The notes: generated from the letters alone by a model not told the origin. A DNA stretch of 34,165 bases from Methylobacterium bullatum (GCF_014845095.1 NZ_NKUG01000098.1:1-34165), one strand, 5' to 3'. Shown: positions 9,463 to 18,271, counted from the stretch's first letter. Numbers and translations are program-made.

Positions 9463-9864
9463 TCACGGCGCCGAATCGGCCGCCGAGGTGAGCAGGTAGA
9501 CGATGACCAGGGTGGTGACGGCCCAGGAGACGAGGCCATGACAACCGCTGGTGCTGGCCAGCGGCTTGCCCGAGAGGCGCCCGGCGAGGAACCCGCCGGC
9601 GAGCGAGGCGACGATGCCGGAGACGACCCACCACAGGCCGGCGCCGGTGGACAGACTGGCGGCGGTCGGGGTGTCGTTGCCAGCGGGATCCAGGGTCGAC
9701 AAGCCGATGCCGAGGCCGATCATGTTGAGGATCATCTGCGCTACGAGGGCCGCCACGGCGCCGGCGAAGATCGCGCCCCAGGAGACCTGATTGTACAGGG
9801 CCGGGCGGGCGTCGAGGGCCGGTGGCGTTGCGACGACAGGCTTCAGAGTGGGGGATTGAGCCAA
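9463..9864 (-). CDS. Small inner-membrane protein (PhnA-like/TIGR04086-like)
   Basis: 133 residues with three predicted membrane helices at about 28-50, 75-97 and 108-127. Glycine/alanine-rich helices with SWGAIFAGAVAAL at the start and ASLAGGFLAGRLSGK in the middle are typical of a small alphaproteobacterial membrane family often labelled 'PhnA-like', although no link to phosphonate metabolism is shown. The start is TTG at 9862-9864, preceded by AGGA at about eight bases. No in-frame ATG precedes the first helix. Function unknown; it is divergent from the acetamidase gene. Confidence 0.75.
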   Translation of the reverse strand: MAQSPTLKPVVATPPALDARPALYNQVSWGAIFAGAVAALVAQMILNMIGLGIGLSTLDPAGNDTPTAASLSTGAGLWWVVSGIVASLAGGFLAGRLSGKPLASTSGCHGLVSWAVTTLVIVYLLTSAADSAP

Positions 9865-9981
9865 GGAGGAGATCCTGAAAACAGATGTGAAGGATGAGGA
9901 TCACGCGCAAGGACACCGTCGTCCCGGCAGAATTTTGCGGGGAGCGTGAAGTCGTTCGTGTCTTCGATATCCAGGGACGCG

Positions 9982-10016
9982 TTCCAGCTTCCCCGACACG
10001 CTCGGGGAGGCTGGAA
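9982..10016. promoter_or_regulatory. 14-bp inverted repeat, candidate upstream activator site
   Basis: TTCCAGCTTCCCCG (9982-9995) and CGGGGAGGCTGGAA (10003-10016) pair in all but one position (a G-T wobble) around a 7-base loop. There is no T-tract, so it is not a canonical terminator. Its centre lies about 160 bp upstream of the sigma-54 promoter, a usual distance for an enhancer-binding-protein site, though it could instead be a leader hairpin of the divergent gene. Confidence 0.45.
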
Positions 10017-10155
10017 ATCAGCGCCGGTCCACGTGCGTCGTCGGGAAATGTTCGCTCCGCCTGACGGAAATCCATCCGCCCATCATCCCGTCGGTCCTCG
10101 CCTACCGGCGAGCGGATCGTGTCGGGATTTCCCTTGAGATCCGGCGCGTGAAAAC

Positions 10156-10171
10156 TGGCCACTGGATTGCA
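10156..10171 (+). promoter_or_regulatory. Sigma-54 (RpoN) type promoter for the acetamidase gene
   Basis: TGGCCACTGGATTGCA matches the -24/-12 consensus TGGCACGNNNNTTGCA in the invariant GG (10157-10158) and GC (10169-10170) with exact spacing, and in TGGC and TTGCA. Transcription would start near 10182, giving a leader of about 27 bases before ATG 10209. Sigma-54 control suits an amide-hydrolysing, ammonia-releasing enzyme. Confidence 0.65.
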
Positions 10172-10208
10172 TACAGGATTCGGATCAAGGGCCGGTCGGG
10201 AGATTCCA

Positions 10209-11651
10209 ATGTGCCGTGGTGACGATCCGAACTGCACCCATTTCGCCGAGCATCGCCGCCGTTTCCTCGGCGACCTCGCGCCCGAGCGGCGGGCCTTCCT
10301 CAAGAGCGGCTTCGTCGCCACCGGGGGCGCGGCGGCGATGGCGGCCGGCGGCCTGTCCCTCGTCGGCCCCGCGCTGGCGCAGACGAGCGCCAAGGGCATC
10401 CGGCAGACGGCGCATTATCATCTGCCGGCCACCGCCGAGACCGTCCATTGGGGCTATTTCTCGAAACTGCTGAAGCCCCAGGTCGAGATCGCGTCCGGCG
10501 ACTACGTCACCATCGAGACCCTGACCCACCACGCCAACGACGATGCCGAGCGCATGGTGACGGGCGATCCCGGCGCCGAGAGCGTGTTCCTCTGGACCAA
10601 GGACAAGAAGGGTGTGGCCCGCCGCGGCGCCGGTCCGGAGACCGGCCCCCTCGGACCGGGCGGGGGGCTCGGCGTCCACATCTGTACCGGCCCGGTGGCG
10701 ATCCGCGGCGCGGAGCCCGGCGACGTGCTGGAGGTGCGCATCCTCGATGTGGCGCCCCGCCCCTGCGCCAACCCCGCCTTCAAGGGCCGCAGCTTCGGCA
10801 GCAACGCCGCCGCCTGGTGGGGCTACCACTACAAGGACATGATCACCGGCGACCGGGCGCGCGAGGTCATCACCATCTATGAAGTCGATGCGAGCGGCGC
10901 CCGCGACTGGGCGAAGGCGGTGTACAATTTCCGCTGGCCGGGGGTCACCGATCCGTTCGGCGTGGCGCATCCCACCATCGATTATCCGGGCATTCCCGTC
11001 GACCACACCAAGACGCAGCGCAATTTCGACGTGCTCAAGGGGGTGCGGGTGCCGATCCGCCCGCATTTCGGCACGATGGGCCTCGCGCCCAAGGAGGCCG
11101 ACATGGTGAACTCGATTCCCCCGAGTTACACCGGCGGCAACATCGACAACTGGCGCATCGGCAAGGGCGCGACGATGTACTATCCCGTCGCGGTGCCGGG
11201 CGCCCTGTTCTCGGTGGGCGATCCGCATGCCAGCCAGGGCGATTCCGAACTCTGCGGCACCGCCATCGAGTGCTCGCTCACCGGCACCTTCCAGTTCGTC
11301 CTGCACAAGAAGGCGGATCTCGCCGGCACGGCGCTGGAGACCCTCGATTTCCCGATGATCGAGACGTCCGAGGATTGGGTGCTCTCGGGCTTCAGCTACC
11401 CGAACTACCTCGCCGATCTCGGCCCCGACGCGCAGAACGAGATCTTCTCCAAATCCTCCATCGACCTCGCCATGCGCGATGCTTTCCGCAAGATGCGGTC
11501 CTTCCTGATGCAGGCGAAGGGGCTGACGGAGGACGAGGCGATCTCGCTGATGTCCATCGCCGTCGATTTCGGCATTACCCAGGTGGTGGACGGCAATTGG
11601 GGCGTCCACGCCATCGTCAAGAAAGCGATCTTCGCGGACAGGCCGGCGTGA
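10209..11651 (+). CDS. Tat-exported acetamidase/formamidase family amidohydrolase
   Basis: 480 residues. The enzyme is predicted to hydrolyse short aliphatic amides to ammonia and the acid. The core shows the family blocks RPHFGTMGLAPKE, GGNIDNWRIGKGAT, YYPVAVPGALFSVGDPHA and QGDSELCGTAIE, with acidic and histidine residues expected at the metal/active site. The N-terminus carries ERRAFLKSG (Arg27-Arg28) followed by an alanine/glycine-rich hydrophobic stretch and a likely cleavage site ALA-QT (after residue 57), that is, a twin-arginine signal, so the mature enzyme should be periplasmic. Before the signal lies a MCRGDDPNC segment with two cysteines. ATG 10209 is chosen over TTG 10167 because GGGAG lies six bases upstream. 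No amide transporter genes adjoin. Substrate preference cannot be read from sequence. Confidence 0.88.
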   Translation: MCRGDDPNCTHFAEHRRRFLGDLAPERRAFLKSGFVATGGAAAMAAGGLSLVGPALAQTSAKGIRQTAHYHLPATAETVHWGYFSKLLKPQVEIASGDYVTIETLTHHANDDAERMVTGDPGAESVFLWTKDKKGVARRGAGPETGPLGPGGGLGVHICTGPVAIRGAEPGDVLEVRILDVAPRPCANPAFKGRSFGSNAAAWWGYHYKDMITGDRAREVITIYEVDASGARDWAKAVYNFRWPGVTDPFGVAHPTIDYPGIPVDHTKTQRNFDVLKGVRVPIRPHFGTMGLAPKEADMVNSIPPSYTGGNIDNWRIGKGATMYYPVAVPGALFSVGDPHASQGDSELCGTAIECSLTGTFQFVLHKKADLAGTALETLDFPMIETSEDWVLSGFSYPNYLADLGPDAQNEIFSKSSIDLAMRDAFRKMRSFLMQAKGLTEDEAISLMSIAVDFGITQVVDGNWGVHAIVKKAIFADRPA

Positions 11652-11667
11652 CGCGCCGCGTCGTCGA

Positions 11668-11991
11668 TCAGCCGATGAGGTGCCGTCGCAGCATGAAGAG
11701 ATAGAAGACCTCGGCGGCGATCAGGATGGCTCCGACCGTCGCCATGTTTCGGGCGACAGCGGACCCGTCGTCGCCGGGGCCATGGCTGACGGCCACCGTC
11801 GCCATGACGATCAGGCCGATCGCCGGGATGAATCCGAGCGCGATCCATGTGGGCGCGTACCATGTCGGCTGCCCGTTCAGGCCCCATTGCATCGGAAGCC
11901 GGTCGAGATCACCCACCCAAGAGCCCGCAAGGGCCGACAGGCATGAAAGAATGACGAGAGTCAGGACGGCGAAGACGTAGACGGTCGGCAT
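11668..11991 (-). CDS. Small DUF1648-like membrane protein
   Basis: 107 residues with three likely membrane helices at about 5-24, 44-66 and 80-102. Between the first two is DRLPMQWGLNGQPTWYAP, which follows the DUF1648 pattern 'LPxxxGxxGxPxxW'. The start is ATG 11989-11991, placed by a GGAGG at 11999-12003, seven bases away. A TTG two codons upstream is less likely. It is convergent with the acetamidase gene; its stop lies 16 bases from the acetamidase stop. Function unknown. Confidence 0.75.
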   Translation of the reverse strand: MPTVYVFAVLTLVILSCLSALAGSWVGDLDRLPMQWGLNGQPTWYAPTWIALGFIPAIGLIVMATVAVSHGPGDDGSAVARNMATVGAILIAAEVFYLFMLRRHLIG

Positions 11992-12034
11992 CGACAATCC
12001 TCCGAACGGCCGAGGCTATGACCCCGCGACGCTA

Positions 12035-13564
12035 TCAGGCGGTATCGATCCGCCCTTCCAGACCCAGCACCCGGCCGAGGCCGCGGACGCGGTTGAGGAG
12101 GCGATCGCCCGGCAGCGCGGCCAAATTCGAAGGCAGGGTCAGGGTCACCCGTCGATCCGCGACGAGGAGGGGCATGCGGGCCAGCGCCCCCTCCATTCCC
12201 GCCGAGATCGGGAAGGCGACACGCAGGAGGGCGCCGAGGAGGCGGGCCCGTTCGAACAGGCGCGGCCCGGCGAGACTGCGCAGCATCGGACTGGCCTTGT
12301 CCGCCGCGACGCCCTCGTGACGGAAATAGACCGCCAGGGCGAGATAGGCCCGTCCGGGGTGGTCGATCCCGACGAAGGCGGCATGCGTGATGACGTTGAT
12401 GCTCTGTTCACCCCGGTAATCGGGATGCGCGCGCCAGCCGATATCCGAGAGGAGACAGGCGGCGTGCCGCAGGCGGCGCTCGTCGGCCGTCTCCGGCCCG
12501 TCGAGGGTGGCGACGAACCGGTCGGTCCAGGCGATGAGGTCGCTGCCGTGGCCCGGTGAGCGGGCGCGGAGTCGGTTCAGTTCCGCCGCCGCCGCGAGGA
12601 GCGGGTCGGTGAGGCGGGTGTCGCGGTCGAGCTGCTCGTAGAGCAGCCCCTCGCGCACCCCGGAGGCCGAGATGGCGAGCTCGCGGGGGCGGCCGACGCG
12701 GATGATCTCCTCCAGCACCACGGCGCCATAGGCGAGGAGGGGCCGGCGCGCCTCCGAGACGGCCTCCACGTCCTGCAGCAGGGCGGCGTCGGTGCGCTCC
12801 ACCACTTCGAGGAAGCTGAGTTCGTCGGAAGGCTCGATGCTGTAGCCGTGCATGACGTGGAGCGGGTAGCCCCGCGCGGCCTGATGCAGGCGGGCGAGCG
12901 CCCGCCAGGTGCCGCCCACCGCGTAGAAGCTGCGCCCGCGCAGGGTCTCCAACTGGGGGGCTGCCTTCGCGAGGTTCTCGCGGGCGATCTTGAGGGCCTT
13001 CTTCACCGACCCGCCGGAGAGATCCTGAAGGGCGAGACCGCCGAGCGGCATCGTCACCCCCTGCCCCACCGTGGCGCCGCGCACGTCCACCAGTTCGAGG
13101 GAGCCGCCGCCGAGATCGCCGACGACCCCATCCGGCGTATGGAAACCGGAGATCACACCGAGGGCGGAGAGCTCCGCTTCCCGCCGCCCCGACAGGAGCT
13201 CGATCCGGTGGCCGCAGGCGGCCTCCGCCGCGGCGAGGAATTCCGGGCCGTTCTGCGCGTCGCGCGCGGCGGCCGTGGCCAGCACGAAGACGCGGCCGAC
13301 GCGCATGGTCTCGCAGAGGATGCGGAAGCGCGCCAACGCGCTGAGGGCGCGCCGAACCGCCTCCTCGTTGAGCCGGCCCGTGCTGAACACGTTACGGCCG
13401 AGGCCACACAGGACCTTCTCGTTGTAGAGCGGCGTCGGCGCGCGGTTCAGGCCGTCATAGGCCACGAGCCGCACGGAATTCGACCCGATGTCGATGATCG
13501 CTACCGGTTCCACGCGATCCTGCACGCCGGGATCCCCCTGAGTCGTGAAGCCCGTACCTGTCAT
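12035..13564 (-). CDS. ppx: Exopolyphosphatase / guanosine pentaphosphate phosphatase family protein
   Basis: About 509 residues. The enzyme removes terminal phosphate from polyphosphate, and some members act on pppGpp. The actin-like N-terminal domain shows phosphate loop 1, AIIDIGSNSVRLVAYDG, and loop 2, GVVGDLGGGSLELVDV, both diagnostic. The C-terminal helical part (about 330-480) contains RLRHAACLLSDIGW and HAAFVGIDHPGRAYLAL, an HD-like region. The gene follows ppk1 on the same strand, which pairs polyphosphate synthesis and degradation in one transcript. The start is uncertain: ATG 13564 is given, and a TTG at 13615 would overlap the ppk1 stop. Ppx and GppA cannot be separated by sequence alone. 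Confidence 0.92.
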   Translation of the reverse strand: MTGTGFTTQGDPGVQDRVEPVAIIDIGSNSVRLVAYDGLNRAPTPLYNEKVLCGLGRNVFSTGRLNEEAVRRALSALARFRILCETMRVGRVFVLATAAARDAQNGPEFLAAAEAACGHRIELLSGRREAELSALGVISGFHTPDGVVGDLGGGSLELVDVRGATVGQGVTMPLGGLALQDLSGGSVKKALKIARENLAKAAPQLETLRGRSFYAVGGTWRALARLHQAARGYPLHVMHGYSIEPSDELSFLEVVERTDAALLQDVEAVSEARRPLLAYGAVVLEEIIRVGRPRELAISASGVREGLLYEQLDRDTRLTDPLLAAAAELNRLRARSPGHGSDLIAWTDRFVATLDGPETADERRLRHAACLLSDIGWRAHPDYRGEQSINVITHAAFVGIDHPGRAYLALAVYFRHEGVAADKASPMLRSLAGPRLFERARLLGALLRVAFPISAGMEGALARMPLLVADRRVTLTLPSNLAALPGDRLLNRVRGLGRVLGLEGRIDTA

Positions 13565-13611
13565 GCCGTCACGAGGAAGTCCCACGACCAGCTCCTGCCG
13601 GTATCGCCCGC

Positions 13612-16164
13612 TCAAGGACGCTGGGCTCTACGGCTCAGCGCGCGCGGACTCGACTTCTTCGAGGACTTGCCCCGGCCGGACAGGCTCGGGTTCGTCATGA
13701 AGTACTTGTGCGCGTTGAACGGCTCCTCGCCCTCGGAGGGCTGGACACGTTCACTCGCTCCAGACGCCAGTACACGCCAGCTCTGCTGGTTGTCGAGGAG
13801 ATTGGCGAGCATGATCTGGTCCAGCACCTGCTGATGCACCGTTTGGTTAGTGATCGGCAACAGCGCCTCCACGCGCCGTTCGAGGTTGCGGGTCATCAGG
13901 TCGGCCGACGAGATAGACACCGTCGCCTTCGGGTGCGGCAAGCCGAACCCGTTGCCGAAGGCGTAGATCCGCTCGTGTTCGAGGAAGCGCCCGACGATGG
14001 ATTTCACCCGGATCGTATCCGACAGGCCGGGAATGCCCGGCCTGAGGCAGCAGATGCCGCGCACGATGCAGTCGATCTGCACCCCGGCCTGGGACGCGTC
14101 GTAGAGCGCGTCGATGATCTGCCCGTCCACCAGGGAGTTGCACTTGATCCAGATCGCCGCCGGCCGCCCGGCTTTGGCATGGGCCACTTCCGCCGCGATG
14201 TTTTCCAAGAGCCGGGGCTTGAGGGTCAGCGGCGAGACCGCCATGCGCTCGAGTTCGGCCGGTTCGGCATAGCCGGTGATGTAGTTGAACATGCGGCTGA
14301 CGTCGCGGGCCACCGCCGGGTCGGCGGTGAAGAACGACAGGTCGGTGTACACCCGCGCCGTGATCGGGTGATAGTTGCCGGTGCCCACATGGCAGTAGCT
14401 CACGAGCTTGTCGCCCTCGCGCCGCACCACCATCGACAGCTTGGCGTGGGTCTTCAGCTCGATGAAGCCGAACACCACCTGCGCGCCGGCCTTCTCCAGG
14501 TCGCGGGCCCAGCGGATATTGGCCTCCTCGTCGAAGCGCGCCTTCAGCTCCACCAGCGCCGTCACGGACTTGCCGAGTTCGGCAGCCTCCGCCAGCGCCG
14601 CCACGATCGGCGAGTTCGAGGAGGTGCGGTAGAGCGTCTGCTTGATCGCCACCACGTTGGGGTCGCGGGCGGCCTGGGCCAGGAACTGCACCACCGCGTC
14701 GAAGGATTCGTAGGGGTGGTGGACGATGAAGTCCTTCTGCCGGATGGCGGCGAAGACGTCGCCGCCGCTCTCGCGGATGCGCTCGGGGAAGCGCGGGTTG
14801 TACGACTTGAACTTCAGGTCCGGCCGGTCGATCCCCACGATCTGCGACAATTCGTTGAGGGCGAGCATGCCCTCGACCACGAAGATCGCGTCGTAGCCGA
14901 TCTCGAGTTCGTCGGCGACGAAGGCGCGCAGATCCTCCGGCATTCCCGCCTCGACTTCGAGCCTGATGACGACGCCGCGGCGGCGCTGCTTCAGGGCGCT
15001 CTCGAAATGCAGGACGAGGTCTTCGGCCTCCTCCTCGATCTCGAGGTCGGAATCGCGGATCACCCGGAACGCCCCCTGCCCTTTCACGAAGTAGCCCGGG
15101 AACAGGCGGCCGGTGAACAGGACGATGACCTGCTCGATGGCGATGAAGCGGGCGGTGGATTCCCCCGCGACCTCCGGCAGGCGCACGAAGCGGTCCAGGA
15201 CGGCGGGCAGCCGGATCAGGGCGCGCAGGGTCCGCCCGTCGCGGGGGCGCACCATCATCAGGGCGATGCTGGAGCCGAGGTTCGACAGGAACGGAAACGG
15301 ATGGGCCGGGTCGATGGCGAGCGGCGTCAGCACCGGGAAGACGTGGCTGAGGAAGTACTCCTCGAGCCAGGCCTTGTGATCGGGGGTGAGGTTGCCGGGC
15401 TCCACGAGGTCGACGCCGACACCGTGGAGGTCGTCACGCAACTCGCGCCAGCGCCGCTGCTGGTCGAGGGCGAGGCGCGAGACTTCGGAACCGATGCGGG
15501 TGAGCTGCTCGGACGGGCTGAGCCCGTCCTGCGACGGCTGGATCAGGCCGGCGCGGACCTGGTCGTGCAGGCCCGCCACGCGGACCATGAAGAACTCGTC
15601 GAGGTTGTTGGCCGAGATCGAGAGGAAGCGCAGCTGCTCCAGCAGTGGATGGCTGGCGTTGGAGGCCTCTTCCAGCACCCGGCGGTTGAACTGCAGCCAG
15701 GACAGTTCCCGGTTCACGAAGCGCTCGGGCGAATGGCGCAGGGCGCGGCCGGCGGCGAGCACGGTCTCCCGCGCCACGGGTTCGACTGTCGCTCGTTCTG
15801 TCGCCGTGTCGGCCATGATCGTCTCCGCCAGAATCGAGCCCGATTCCGTCTGTGCCTCGGGGGCCTCGTCGAACGAGGCCAATTCTGCCGGGAGAGGCGC
15901 TCCGGGGCCGGGCTTCGTCGTCCGTGTCCGGACGGTCGCGGGGCGAACCGGACCGGCCTCCGCCGGCCGGCGCCGGGCGGAGGGGCGTTTGGGCGCCAGG
16001 GATTCGGGTGCCGCGGAGCCGCGGCCGTCGTCACCGGAGCGGGGTTCGTCTGGCGAGGCGTCGGCCGCTGGAGCGATCTTCCGCTCCTCGACAGCCGTTC
16101 CCTCCATATCCGATCCCTTGATGTCCGACTCCTTGGCGATCGCGTCCGAATCCACTTCCGGCAA
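13612..16164 (-). CDS. ppk: Polyphosphate kinase 1
   Basis: 850 residues. It makes inorganic polyphosphate from ATP reversibly. The N-terminal core begins at about residue 147 with [19 protein letters not shown], followed by [20 protein letters not shown]. The autophosphorylated histidine lies in [12 protein letters not shown] and the second active-site histidine in [12 protein letters not shown]. About 145 residues precede the core and are proline/alanine-rich and charged, without domain character; typical PPK1 is near 700 residues. The start is TTG at 16162-16164, supported by a GAGGAG ribosome-binding site. A later ATG at 15816 would remove most of the extension. A Pho-box-like site lies in the gap before it. 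Confidence 0.94.
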   Translation of the reverse strand: MPEVDSDAIAKESDIKGSDMEGTAVEERKIAPAADASPDEPRSGDDGRGSAAPESLAPKRPSARRRPAEAGPVRPATVRTRTTKPGPGAPLPAELASFDEAPEAQTESGSILAETIMADTATERATVEPVARETVLAAGRALRHSPERFVNRELSWLQFNRRVLEEASNASHPLLEQLRFLSISANNLDEFFMVRVAGLHDQVRAGLIQPSQDGLSPSEQLTRIGSEVSRLALDQQRRWRELRDDLHGVGVDLVEPGNLTPDHKAWLEEYFLSHVFPVLTPLAIDPAHPFPFLSNLGSSIALMMVRPRDGRTLRALIRLPAVLDRFVRLPEVAGESTARFIAIEQVIVLFTGRLFPGYFVKGQGAFRVIRDSDLEIEEEAEDLVLHFESALKQRRRGVVIRLEVEAGMPEDLRAFVADELEIGYDAIFVVEGMLALNELSQIVGIDRPDLKFKSYNPRFPERIRESGGDVFAAIRQKDFIVHHPYESFDAVVQFLAQAARDPNVVAIKQTLYRTSSNSPIVAALAEAAELGKSVTALVELKARFDEEANIRWARDLEKAGAQVVFGFIELKTHAKLSMVVRREGDKLVSYCHVGTGNYHPITARVYTDLSFFTADPAVARDVSRMFNYITGYAEPAELERMAVSPLTLKPRLLENIAAEVAHAKAGRPAAIWIKCNSLVDGQIIDALYDASQAGVQIDCIVRGICCLRPGIPGLSDTIRVKSIVGRFLEHERIYAFGNGFGLPHPKATVSISSADLMTRNLERRVEALLPITNQTVHQQVLDQIMLANLLDNQQSWRVLASGASERVQPSEGEEPFNAHKYFMTNPSLSGRGKSSKKSSPRALSRRAQRP

Positions 16165-16172
16165 CGGGTCTT

Positions 16173-16178
16173 CTCCTC
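16173..16178 (-). promoter_or_regulatory. Ribosome-binding site fixing the ppk TTG start
   Basis: GAGGAG on the minus strand lies eight bases before TTG 16164. No comparably strong site precedes the in-frame ATGs at 16107 or 15816, so it favours the long protein with the N-terminal extension. Confidence 0.6.
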
Positions 16179-16226
16179 ACTCTGCTCGAACGAACGGCCT
16201 CGTAGCATGCGGCCGGGCCGTCGCGT

Positions 16227-16244
16227 CTGACAATTCCATGACAA
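16227..16244 (-). promoter_or_regulatory. Pho-box-like PhoB site upstream of ppk
   Basis: On the minus strand the site reads TTGTCATGGAATTGTCAG: two TTGTCA-type heptamers with an 11-base period, matching the alphaproteobacterial Pho box (CTGTCAT, four bases, CTGTCAT). It lies 62 bases before the ppk start, in the 97-base gap after hdaA, so ppk-ppx could be induced by phosphate starvation apart from the upstream genes. Confidence 0.65.
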
Positions 16245-16261
16245 TCGGGATGGGCGGGCGA

Positions 16262-16996
16262 TCAAGCCGGCGCGTCGTCCTCGTCGGTCTCGTCGTCCGG
16301 CACTCCCAGATCGGCCAGGACAGACATGGCCAGCGGCCTCGTGATGCGGCGGCCGCGCCTCAAGGCGTCGCGGTCGAGTTCGGCCACCACGGCCCGGGCC
16401 CTGGCGAGGGAGCGGTCGATCCGCAGGGCGATGGCCTCGACGACGCTGAGATCGACCACGAGCTGGCGGTCGACGAAGAGCTTGACCAGCACCGCCCGCA
16501 TCAGCGCGTCGTCGGGGGGAAGGATGGTGGCGCCCGGTGCCAGCCTCAGGCGCGAGCGCAGATCGGCGGTGACGAGGCCGAGCGCCTCCACCGGTGCGGC
16601 CGCCGTGATGAGGACGGGGCTGCCGTTCTCGCGGGCGAGGTTGAGGAGGTGGAACAGGGCCGCTTCCTCGCGGCCCTCGGGGCGGTCGATATCTTCGATG
16701 ACCAGGGCGCCGTTGGAGACGAGATGCGTGACCGAATCGGCGGTGACCTCGGAGGCCGGGACGGTCCAGGCATGGGAGCGCGTCGCCCAGATCGAGGCGA
16801 GGTGGCTCTTGCCGCTGCCCGACGGCCCGGTGATGAGGCAGACCGTATCGGGCCAGCGCGGCCAGGCCTCGATCAGCCCGTAGGCCGCCTCGTTGGCCGG
16901 CCCCACCAGGAAGTCCTCGCGGCCGTAGCGCGGGTCGAGGGGCAGGTCGAAGGCGAGCTGCTTCGGGGGCGCGGCCTCGCGCATCGGCGATCTCAT
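16262..16996 (-). CDS. hdaA: DnaA-homologous regulator of replication initiation (HdaA)
   Basis: 244 residues. HdaA works with the sliding clamp to stimulate ATP hydrolysis by DnaA and prevent re-initiation. The N-terminus has QLAFDLP (13-19), a match to the clamp-binding motif. Walker A is GPSGSGKS (57-64), Walker B is ALVIEDID (97-104), and sensor-type arginines follow in ADLRSRLRL. The C-terminal lid helices resemble those of Hda; the DnaA DNA-binding domain is absent, as expected. ATG 16996 overlaps the stop of the upstream permease gene (ATGA); a second ATG at 16984 is possible. The acidic tail (DDETDEDDAPA) is notable. Confidence 0.9.
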   Translation of the reverse strand: MRSPMREAAPPKQLAFDLPLDPRYGREDFLVGPANEAAYGLIEAWPRWPDTVCLITGPSGSGKSHLASIWATRSHAWTVPASEVTADSVTHLVSNGALVIEDIDRPEGREEAALFHLLNLARENGSPVLITAAAPVEALGLVTADLRSRLRLAPGATILPPDDALMRAVLVKLFVDRQLVVDLSVVEAIALRIDRSLARARAVVAELDRDALRRGRRITRPLAMSVLADLGVPDDETDEDDAPA

Positions 16997-18084
16997 CCCT
17001 CGCGCTTCTGAATCAGGATCGGTTCCTCGGCATAGTAGAGCGGACTCTGGAGATAACGCGAGATCGCGAAGCGCACGATGACGCCGATGGAGGCCGCGAC
17101 GGGGACGGCCAGCAGCAGACCGAGGAACCCGAACAGCGAGCCGAAGGCCAGGAGCGCGAACATCAGCCAGACCGGGTGCAGGCCGACCGAGTCACCGACG
17201 AGCTTGGGCGAGATGACGTTGCCCTCGAAAAACTGGCCGACCACGAACACGGCGACGGTCAGTCCGATATGAAGCCAGTCGGAGGTCGGCCAGAACTGGA
17301 CCAGGGCGACGCCCACCGAGAGCAGGAACCCGACGAGCGTGCCGACATAGGGGATGAAGGTGAGGAAACCCGCGATCATCCCGATCAGCACGCCGAAATT
17401 CACGCCCACGAAGAACAGGCCGACGGCATAGAACGTCCCCAGGATCAGGCAGACCAGGGTCTGTCCGCGCACGAAGCCGATGATCGCCCGGTCGATCTCG
17501 CCGGCCAGACGCCGCACGGTGGTGCGGTGGCGCGGAGGGGTCCAGCCGTCGACGGTGGCGACCATCCGGTCCCAGTCGACGAGGAGGTAGAAGGCCACGA
17601 CGGGGGTCACGACGAGGAGCGAGGCGATGGAGACAAGCGCCTGGCTGCCCGACCACAGCGATTTGAGGAAGGCCAGGAACCACGTGCCGCCCTGCCCCAC
17701 CAGGGCTCCGACGGAGGATTGCAGGTCGTTGAGAACGTCCGCCCCGCCGACCCGTGTGAGGATCGGCCCGACCCGCTCGACGATGATGCCCTGAAGCCGT
17801 GAAACCATGCCGGGCAGGGTCGTCACGAGCGCCGAGATCTGATTGGCCGCCAGGGGCACCACGATCAGCAGGATCACCACGAGCCCGACGACGAACATCG
17901 CGAGGATCAGGAGCGAGGCGGAGAGCCGCCCGAGACCCCAGCGCTGGAGCCTGTCGGCCATGGGGTCGAGAAGATAGGCGAGGGCCAGACCCGCCACGAA
18001 AGGCAACATCACGCCCGAGAGCAGGTAGAGCAGCAGCGCGACGACGCCGAGGCCCACCAGTCCGATCACCGCCCTGCCGCGCAT
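16993..18084 (-). CDS. AI-2E family transporter / PerM-like permease
   Basis: 363 residues with the family layout. Two helices at the N-terminus (about 5-40, with [20 protein letters not shown]) are followed by a third at about 52-77, a long soluble loop, and five further helices in the C-terminal half, including [21 protein letters not shown] and the closing [18 protein letters not shown]. These proteins are putative exporters or ion/solute transporters; the name AI-2E does not prove autoinducer export. ATG 18084 is chosen because GGAGGAG precedes it by about five bases. The stop overlaps the hdaA start, so the two are translationally coupled. Confidence 0.9.
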   Translation of the reverse strand: MRGRAVIGLVGLGVVALLLYLLSGVMLPFVAGLALAYLLDPMADRLQRWGLGRLSASLLILAMFVVGLVVILLIVVPLAANQISALVTTLPGMVSRLQGIIVERVGPILTRVGGADVLNDLQSSVGALVGQGGTWFLAFLKSLWSGSQALVSIASLLVVTPVVAFYLLVDWDRMVATVDGWTPPRHRTTVRRLAGEIDRAIIGFVRGQTLVCLILGTFYAVGLFFVGVNFGVLIGMIAGFLTFIPYVGTLVGFLLSVGVALVQFWPTSDWLHIGLTVAVFVVGQFFEGNVISPKLVGDSVGLHPVWLMFALLAFGSLFGFLGLLLAVPVAASIGVIVRFAISRYLQSPLYYAEEPILIQKREG

Positions 18085-18271
18085 CGGCCCTCCTCCGTCT
18101 CGCCCGTCGCCCGCGCACAAGAGTGGGAAGGCGGTGCGGCGGGGTCAAGGCTCGCCCGCGAAGGCCCCGCACGGCCCGCGGCAGGGGAACGAGCGTGAAC
18201 GACTTTCATCCTCGGGAAAGCGGATTTTTAACGATCTAGACTGTACTGTCCCTCAACGGCGCGGGGATAAA

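Larger units (their letters stand above)
9865..10208. other. 344-bp divergent intergenic region with hairpin and sigma-54 promoter
   Basis: No protein-coding gene is credible here. The region holds a 14-bp inverted repeat (9982-10016) and, near its right end, a sigma-54-type promoter (10156-10171) facing the acetamidase gene. GGGAG at 10198-10202 is the ribosome-binding site that fixes the acetamidase start at ATG 10209. The rest shows nothing I can name. Confidence 0.7.

Noticed and set aside
13708..16230. Long plus-strand frame (about 840 codons) opposite ppk
   Set aside because: Mirror frame of ppk; no recognisable motif and low-complexity composition rich in Arg, His, Val and Asp.
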